A stretch of DNA of 64,000 nucleotides from assembly GCF_039542385.1 (NCBI RefSeq), contig NZ_BAABIA010000006.1:107169-171168 (forward strand), given 5' to 3'. The notes under the pieces were generated by a model, which ran no database searches, was not told where the DNA came from, and saw only the letters and a program-made list of their open reading frames with translations. Shown here in pieces: positions 59,762 to 64,000 of the stretch (positions are counted from its first letter, which is position 1; every line of letters starts with the position of its first letter). The position numbers and the translations under genes are program-made. The stretch is from Prosthecobacter algae. GTDB taxonomy: Bacteria; Verrucomicrobiota; Verrucomicrobiia; Verrucomicrobiales; Verrucomicrobiaceae.

Positions 59762-60217
59762 TTAGCGCATGGAGGCGGCAGGGGCGCGTGGCTTCGGCGG
59801 TGGGTTTTCGCCAAGGATGAGCTTTCTCAGCATGGGTCGGATCTTCGCATCCGTGTGGCCGAATTTGCTCATGTCCGAGCCACTAGTCTTGTACTCGACG
59901 CTGCCCGTCACCTGGCCGCCCTGGTGGAGCTCGGCCTTGAAGTAACGGAGGTACATGGCCAGATCCCAGGCCCAGTTGGCGGTGAAGGTGAGGTAGGGTT
60001 CATTGGTCGCAGGCGGTGCATCCACCAGGGTGGTGGCGATGCCCATCTCCTGCACCTGCTTCACCACCTCTGGCTGCATGCCGGACATGTGGAGTTTGGT
60101 GTTTTTGACAATCGCCAGCTTGGTCAAGGGCGGATTCGGGGCGCTGCCGGTGTACTTGAGGGAGTTGCACTGGCAGAGCAGGAGGCTGGTGGCGAGCAGG
60201 ACTAGGAGGTTTCTCAT
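59762..60217 (-). CDS. Hypothetical lipoprotein
   Basis: A 151-residue protein with a lipobox LLLCQC near residue 15-17. The mature part has an unusual KNTKLHMSGMQPEVVKQVQEMGI segment and a beta-rich middle (YLTFTANWAWDLAMYLRYFKAEL, GQVTGSVEYKTSG), and a Pro/Ala-rich C-terminus. No family recognised. It is divergent from ilvB with a 323-base gap. Confidence 0.65.
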   Translation of the reverse strand: MRNLLVLLATSLLLCQCNSLKYTGSAPNPPLTKLAIVKNTKLHMSGMQPEVVKQVQEMGIATTLVDAPPATNEPYLTFTANWAWDLAMYLRYFKAELHQGGQVTGSVEYKTSGSDMSKFGHTDAKIRPMLRKLILGENPPPKPRAPAASMR

Positions 60218-60540
60218 GGAAGCCGTTTTGTAGGTCGAGGCAGCATTCTTCTCAAGATGAGATTGAAGGCGCGAGTTGACTTTTTTTCACGACCGAGAAA
60301 TTCCAAGGAGGCTTTTAAACAGCGCCGATGCGATTTGGACTCACTTTGTTCAAAAAACGGTCATTTTAATGAAACTGGAATCACCCATCATGCATCACTT
60401 CATGAAAAATCGGCAATTTTCAGCCCGTCATCACGCGCAAAAGACCCCATTTACCCCAAAAACACCTCATTTTTAGATTGTAATTTCCTAAAACCCGCGC
60501 AAACTAGCCTTCGAAAAAGTAATTTTCATCTGACAACCCT
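60218..60540. promoter_or_regulatory. Gene-free AT-rich region upstream of ilvB
   Basis: This 323-base gap between two divergent genes is clearly AT-richer than the surroundings and must contain both promoters. No hairpin or promoter consensus is strong enough to name. A short plus-strand frame (from ATG 60369) has no Ile/Val/Leu codon cluster, so I see no sign of a classical ilv attenuator. Confidence 0.5.
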
Positions 60541-62268
60541 ATGAGCACACCCCAATTGGATGGCGCACAAGCGCTGATCAAAACCCTGGCCGATCTCGGC
60601 ATCGAATACGTGTTCGGTTATTCCGGCGGCGCCGCGATCCCGATTTTCGACGCATTGGAAACCATGAAGACGAACATGAAATTCGTCCTCGTGCGTCATG
60701 AGCAGGGTGCCGTCCACATGGCCGACGGTTACGCCCGCGCCACAGGCAAGCCTGCCGTGGTGCTGGTGACCTCCGGCCCTGGTGCTGGCAATACCATCAC
60801 TGGTCTGATGACCGCCCAGATGGACAGCGTGCCGATGATCGTGCTCTGCGGCCAGACGGTGAGCTGGATGCTGGGCAAGGATGCCTTCCAGGAAGCGGAC
60901 ATCTTTAACATCACGGCCCCCGTGGTGAAGCACAACTACCTGGTGAAGGAGACCAACTCCATCCCCCGCATTGCCCGCGAGGCCTACCACATCGCCACCA
61001 CCGGTCGTCCAGGCCCGGTGCTGATTGATATCCCGAAGGACAAGAGCCAGGGTGCCTTCACCGGCAACTATGATGAGCCGATGGACCTCCCTGGTTACCA
61101 CCCGGAAGAGGCCTTCAACATTGATCCGAAAGGCATCAAGGAAGCCGCCCGCCTCATCGCCCAGTCCAAGCGCCCGATCATCCTCGCTGGCCAGGGGGCC
61201 ATGATCGCCCGTGCCGACAAGGAACTGCTGCAACTCGCAGAAACGCTGGGCTGCCCGGTGACCACCACCCTGCTGGGCAAAGGTGTGTTCCCAGAGACCC
61301 ACCCGCTGTCGCTCGGCATGCTGGGCATGCACGGCACCGCCTATGCGAACAAGACCATCTGCGAGGCCGACCTCATCCTCAACGTGGGTTCCCGCTTTGA
61401 TGACCGCATCATCGGCAAGCCGGACAAGTTTGGCCGCAATGCCACGCTGATCCACATCGACATTGATGCCGCCGAGTTTAACAAGATGATCAAGGTGGAC
61501 GTGGCGATCAAAGGCGATGCGAAGGCCGCCCTCAGCGCCCTGCTGCCCCTGGTGGAAAAACTGCCCACCGAAGATTGGCTGGAGCACGTGGACGGCTTCA
61601 AGAAGAAATTCCCCCTCGGCTACAAGAAGCAGGGTGGCCTGCGAATGCAGCAGGTGATCGACGAACTGTACAACCTCACCCAGGGCAAGGCCATCGTCAC
61701 CACCGACGTGGGCCAGCACCAGATGTGGGCGGCCCAGTTCTACAAGAACGACGCTAGCTATCACTGGATCAGCTCCGGCGGTGCCGGCACCATGGGCTTC
61801 GGCTTCCCTGCCGCCATCGGTGCACAGCTCGCCTGCCCAGACAAACTGGTGGTTTCCATCTCCGGTGACGGCGGTTTCCAGATGACCCTGTTTGAACTGG
61901 CCACGGCCGCGATTCACAAGCTGCCGATCAAGATCATCGTGCTGAACAACAGCTACCTGGGCATGGTGCGCCAGTGGCAGGAACTGTTCTTCGAAAACCG
62001 CGAAAGCGGCGTGGACCTGGTGGGCAACCCCGACTTCGTGAAGCTGGGTGAAGCCTATGGCATCAAAGGATTCCACATCCGCCGTCCGGCCGATGTGGAG
62101 CGCATCCTGCAGCAGGCCCTCGATTACAATGAAGGCCCGTGCATCATTGAGGCCGAGTGCATCAAGTATGAAAACGTGTTCCCGATGATCCCTGCAGGCG
62201 CTGCCCTGGAAGACATGATCATCGAGGCACCGAAGCATAAGATGGAAAAGCCGACCGGTTCCACGTGA
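60541..62268 (+). CDS. ilvB: Acetolactate synthase large subunit
   Basis: A 575-residue thiamine diphosphate enzyme, the catalytic subunit that makes acetolactate or acetohydroxybutyrate for Val, Leu and Ile. The N-terminal PYR domain has [19 protein letters not shown] with the conserved Glu that activates thiamine diphosphate (about residue 51). The middle domain binds FAD. The PP domain has [16 protein letters not shown] and [17 protein letters not shown] (about 435-480). Length is that of the normal enzyme. Its regulatory subunit gene ilvN lies downstream but is separated from it by a DNA methyltransferase gene. Confidence 0.95.
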   Translation: MSTPQLDGAQALIKTLADLGIEYVFGYSGGAAIPIFDALETMKTNMKFVLVRHEQGAVHMADGYARATGKPAVVLVTSGPGAGNTITGLMTAQMDSVPMIVLCGQTVSWMLGKDAFQEADIFNITAPVVKHNYLVKETNSIPRIAREAYHIATTGRPGPVLIDIPKDKSQGAFTGNYDEPMDLPGYHPEEAFNIDPKGIKEAARLIAQSKRPIILAGQGAMIARADKELLQLAETLGCPVTTTLLGKGVFPETHPLSLGMLGMHGTAYANKTICEADLILNVGSRFDDRIIGKPDKFGRNATLIHIDIDAAEFNKMIKVDVAIKGDAKAALSALLPLVEKLPTEDWLEHVDGFKKKFPLGYKKQGGLRMQQVIDELYNLTQGKAIVTTDVGQHQMWAAQFYKNDASYHWISSGGAGTMGFGFPAAIGAQLACPDKLVVSISGDGGFQMTLFELATAAIHKLPIKIIVLNNSYLGMVRQWQELFFENRESGVDLVGNPDFVKLGEAYGIKGFHIRRPADVERILQQALDYNEGPCIIEAECIKYENVFPMIPAGAALEDMIIEAPKHKMEKPTGST

Positions 62269-62332
62269 TGAAGCGCGGCCAGCCGTGCCCTGCCCTCTGC
62301 GGCAGGGCCCCCTGCCGCCCTTCCCTGCCTGC

Positions 62333-63118
62333 ATGAAACTCAACACCGTCATCAAAGGTGATGCCCTCAAAGAGCTGAAAAAGCTGCCTGATGCCATCGC
62401 CCAGACGGTGATCGCCGACCCTCCCTATTTTAACGTCCTCGAAGATGAAGCCTGGGACACGCAATGGAAAACGCCTGAAGACTACCTCGCCTGGTGCGAG
62501 AGCTGGGTGGCGGAATGCCTGCGCGTGCTCAAGGACGACGGCCTCGGTTTCATCTTCGGCCAGTTAGGCAAACGCGAGCACACCTTCCTCCACCTCATGT
62601 CTAGGCTCTGCCAGCAGCACCAGTTTCACGATCTCATCATCTGGGATCGTGCAGTGGGCTACAATGAGCGGCGAGACAGCTTCACCCCACAGTATGAGAT
62701 GATCCTCGTGCTGCGGAAAAGCAAGGCGGTGAAGTTTAACAAAGGCGCGGTCCGCATCCCCTACGATGCCGACACCATCACCGCCTACCTGCGGGACCCG
62801 CGCTATAAAAACAAGGAGGCCCGCAAGAGCCACCTGGACCAGGGAAAATTCGCCACCAACATCCTCCGTGTGCCCAGCCTGAAAGGGCTGACCAAGGAGA
62901 AATGCGGTCACCCCAGCCAGAAGCCGCTCGCGCTGATTCACAAGCTCGTCGCCTGTGCCTCGGACGAGGGCGACCTCGTGGTGGACCCCTTTCTCGGCAG
63001 CGGCACCACCGCCATCGCCGCCGAAAGCCAGGGTCGCCAGTGGATCGGCATTGAGCGCAGCGCCGACTACGCCAAGCTGGCCCGCAAACGCCTGAAGACC
63101 CACCGCGCCTCCGCCTAA
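62333..63118 (+). CDS. Beta-class DNA methyltransferase (N6-adenine or N4-cytosine)
   Basis: A 261-residue protein from ATG 62333, which gives KLNTVIKGDALKELKKLPD, the usual start. Catalytic motif IV DPPY is at residues 29-32. SAM motif I is VVDPFLGSGTT at about 216-226. IV preceding I defines the beta class. DPPY fits N6-adenine or N4-cytosine methylation. No endonuclease gene lies beside it, so it is either an orphan regulatory methylase or the remnant of a restriction system. It sits between ilvB and ilvN, with gaps of 64 and 42 bases. Confidence 0.9.
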   Translation: MKLNTVIKGDALKELKKLPDAIAQTVIADPPYFNVLEDEAWDTQWKTPEDYLAWCESWVAECLRVLKDDGLGFIFGQLGKREHTFLHLMSRLCQQHQFHDLIIWDRAVGYNERRDSFTPQYEMILVLRKSKAVKFNKGAVRIPYDADTITAYLRDPRYKNKEARKSHLDQGKFATNILRVPSLKGLTKEKCGHPSQKPLALIHKLVACASDEGDLVVDPFLGSGTTAIAAESQGRQWIGIERSADYAKLARKRLKTHRASA

Positions 63119-63160
63119 CCTTTTTTAGTTCAACAAACCTTTTTCAAACACATCAGTACC

Positions 63161-63706
63161 ATGAGCGACCGCATCCCCGCCACCACGGACAAAAAGCCCG
63201 CCCCGCAGGCGGACATCATCAACATCCACACGCTGAGCGTGCACGTGAACAATCAGCCCGGCGTCCTCGGCCGCATCTGCGCCGTCTTCAGCCGCCGCGG
63301 GTTCAACATCGAGTCCCTCGTCGTGTCCCAGACACGGGATCCCCGCTTCAGCCGCATGACCATCGGCATCAGCGGCCATCCCGAAGGCTTGCACCAGATC
63401 ATCATGCAGGTGAACAAGCTCATTGATGTGATCCATTGCGTGGAGCACACCGACCGCGACGCCGTGGCCAAGGAACTCGTGCTGGTGAAAATCTCCGCGG
63501 GTCCAGATCAGCGCACCGAGATCCTGCAAATCGTGGAACACTACGGCGGCAAGACCGTGGACCTCCAGGAAGACAGCCTCATCGCCATGATCACCGGCAA
63601 CACCGACAAGGTGGACGCCGCCGTGCGCCTGCTGAGCAAGTTCGACATCGTGGAAACCGTGCGCACCGGCAAGGTGGTGATGGCACGCGGCCTGGAGACG
63701 ACCTAG
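63161..63706 (+). CDS. ilvN: Acetolactate synthase small (regulatory) subunit
   Basis: A 181-residue protein with an N-terminal ACT domain (HTLSVHVNNQPGVLGRICAVFSRRGFNIESL, split here in two: HTLSVHVNNQPGVLG and FSRRGFNIESL) and a C-terminal domain (ILQIVEHYGGKTVDLQEDSL) typical of IlvN/IlvH. It binds valine and tunes activity of IlvB. It is the last gene of the ilvB-methylase-ilvN run, ended by a strong terminator 40 bases downstream. Confidence 0.94.
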   Translation: MSDRIPATTDKKPAPQADIINIHTLSVHVNNQPGVLGRICAVFSRRGFNIESLVVSQTRDPRFSRMTIGISGHPEGLHQIIMQVNKLIDVIHCVEHTDRDAVAKELVLVKISAGPDQRTEILQIVEHYGGKTVDLQEDSLIAMITGNTDKVDAAVRLLSKFDIVETVRTGKVVMARGLETT

Positions 63707-63745
63707 TCGCCCAGCCGGGACGCATTCACCCAACGCAGTCCTTTG

Positions 63746-63775
63746 AAGGAGCCGGTTTCCCCGGCTCCTTTTTTT
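63746..63775 (+). terminator. Intrinsic terminator after ilvN
   Basis: Stem GGAGCCGG / CCGGCTCC (63748-63755 and 63761-63768), loop of five, extended by A-T pairs, followed by seven T at 63769-63775. Confidence 0.95.
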
Positions 63776-63798
63776 ATGCCTATCAAAGAGGTAGCTAC

Positions 63799-64000
63799 CT
63801 CAAAACTTCTGCAGCAGCGCGTGTGAATCAAAGCCCAGGTGGGGCGCGTTGTCCCCAACGCGCCGCCGTGTCTCAAAACTTCTGCAGCAGCGCGTGTGAA
63901 TCAAAGCCCAGGTGGGGCGCGTTGTCCCCAACGCGCCGCCGTGTCTCAAAACTTCTGCAGCAGCGCGTGTGAATCAAAGCCCAGGTGGGGCGCGTTGTCC
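63799..64000. repeat. 73-bp tandem repeat with an internal hairpin, running off the window
   Basis: Copies at 63799-63871, 63872-63944 and the first 56 bases of a third at 63945-64000. Copies differ only at the first bases. Each contains a perfect nine-base stem GGCGCGTTG / CAACGCGCC with a four-base loop (first copy 63843-63851 and 63856-63864) and a PstI-type CTGCAG. No spacer diversity, so it is not a CRISPR. It starts 23 bases after the ilvN terminator, in a gene-free stretch. Confidence 0.95.

Noticed and set aside
60276..60476. Leader peptide attenuator before ilvB
   Set aside because: The short frames here have no cluster of Ile, Val or Leu codons and no terminator/antiterminator pair was seen.
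60526..62397. A 623-codon frame opposite ilvB
   Set aside because: Mirror frame of the acetolactate synthase gene; composition (His, Val, Gly, Gln) is typical of antisense frames and no motif is present.
63799..64000. CRISPR array at the right edge
   Set aside because: The 73-base units are continuous and identical along their whole length, with no variable spacers and no cas genes near.
1..64000. tRNA or rRNA genes
   Set aside because: No cloverleaf-like or rRNA-conserved sequence was recognised in any gap between genes.

Overview
This window is a GC-rich stretch of bacterial chromosome that most likely comes from the Verrucomicrobiota (Prosthecobacter/Verrucomicrobium-like). The evidence is family content: nine secreted sulfatases, a Planctomycete-type cytochrome protein (PSCyt1-PSCyt2-PSD1), two PVC-type heme-binding dehydrogenase-like proteins (one cut by the left edge), golvesin-type domains, and many small lipoproteins. 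No rRNA, tRNA, transposase, integrase or CRISPR array was seen.

Layout. 1-320: N-terminus of a PVC-type secreted protein on the minus strand. 478-7324: a compact plus-strand lipid-modification operon (FAD amine-oxidase-like protein, DUF1365, two Cfa-type methyltransferases, DUF1475, DUF2062, DUF1295, TPR protein). 7319-12360: mixed housekeeping genes, including citramalate synthase, Bax-inhibitor-1, cupin, LysM and BamE-like proteins. 12432-31052: a sulfatase-rich region on the minus strand. Its nine sulfatases fall in three runs, interleaved with a TPR protein, a periplasmic sulfurtransferase, a barrel-like protein and a PiT phosphate transporter, with a golvesin-domain protein on the plus strand. 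31218-38667: a secreted ClpP-like protease with a long coiled coil, an SGNH hydrolase, a Nudix hydrolase and a GH50-like glycosidase among unknown genes. 38689-48463: RecR, a tRNA-dihydrouridine synthase, an RRM protein, a secreted FAD oxidoreductase, an ABC-2 exporter, a Kef-type antiporter and lipoproteins. 48518-53603: the PSD1 cytochrome protein, an SMP-30 lactonase, a prenyltransferase-like repeat protein and a RelE/ParE toxin-antitoxin pair. 53651-59010: a large PVC heme-binding protein, then a small accessory operon (N-terminal stub of an MmeI-type DNA methyltransferase, an AT-rich unknown gene, a PD-(D/E)XK-like protein). 59011-60540: repeat elements and small genes. 60541-63706: ilvB, an orphan DNA methyltransferase and ilvN. 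63799-64000: a 73-bp tandem repeat running off the window.

How the parts fit. The sulfatases, GH50-like enzyme, SGNH hydrolase, SMP-30 lactonase and secreted oxidoreductases suggest an organism that degrades sulfated polysaccharides. No sulfatase-maturating enzyme is present here, so activation must be encoded elsewhere. Citramalate synthase and acetolactate synthase serve branched-chain amino acid synthesis.

The observations I rate highest are: a dispersed, strand-biased motif (TTTT)GTTAGGC found in several reading frames and in intergenic DNA; the methyltransferase-stub operon; Cfa-like enzymes that lack the usual bicarbonate-site residues; lysine-rich tails on several sulfatases; and several palindromic or tandem repeat elements. 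All functional calls rest on reading the sequence and on family knowledge. No database search was run.
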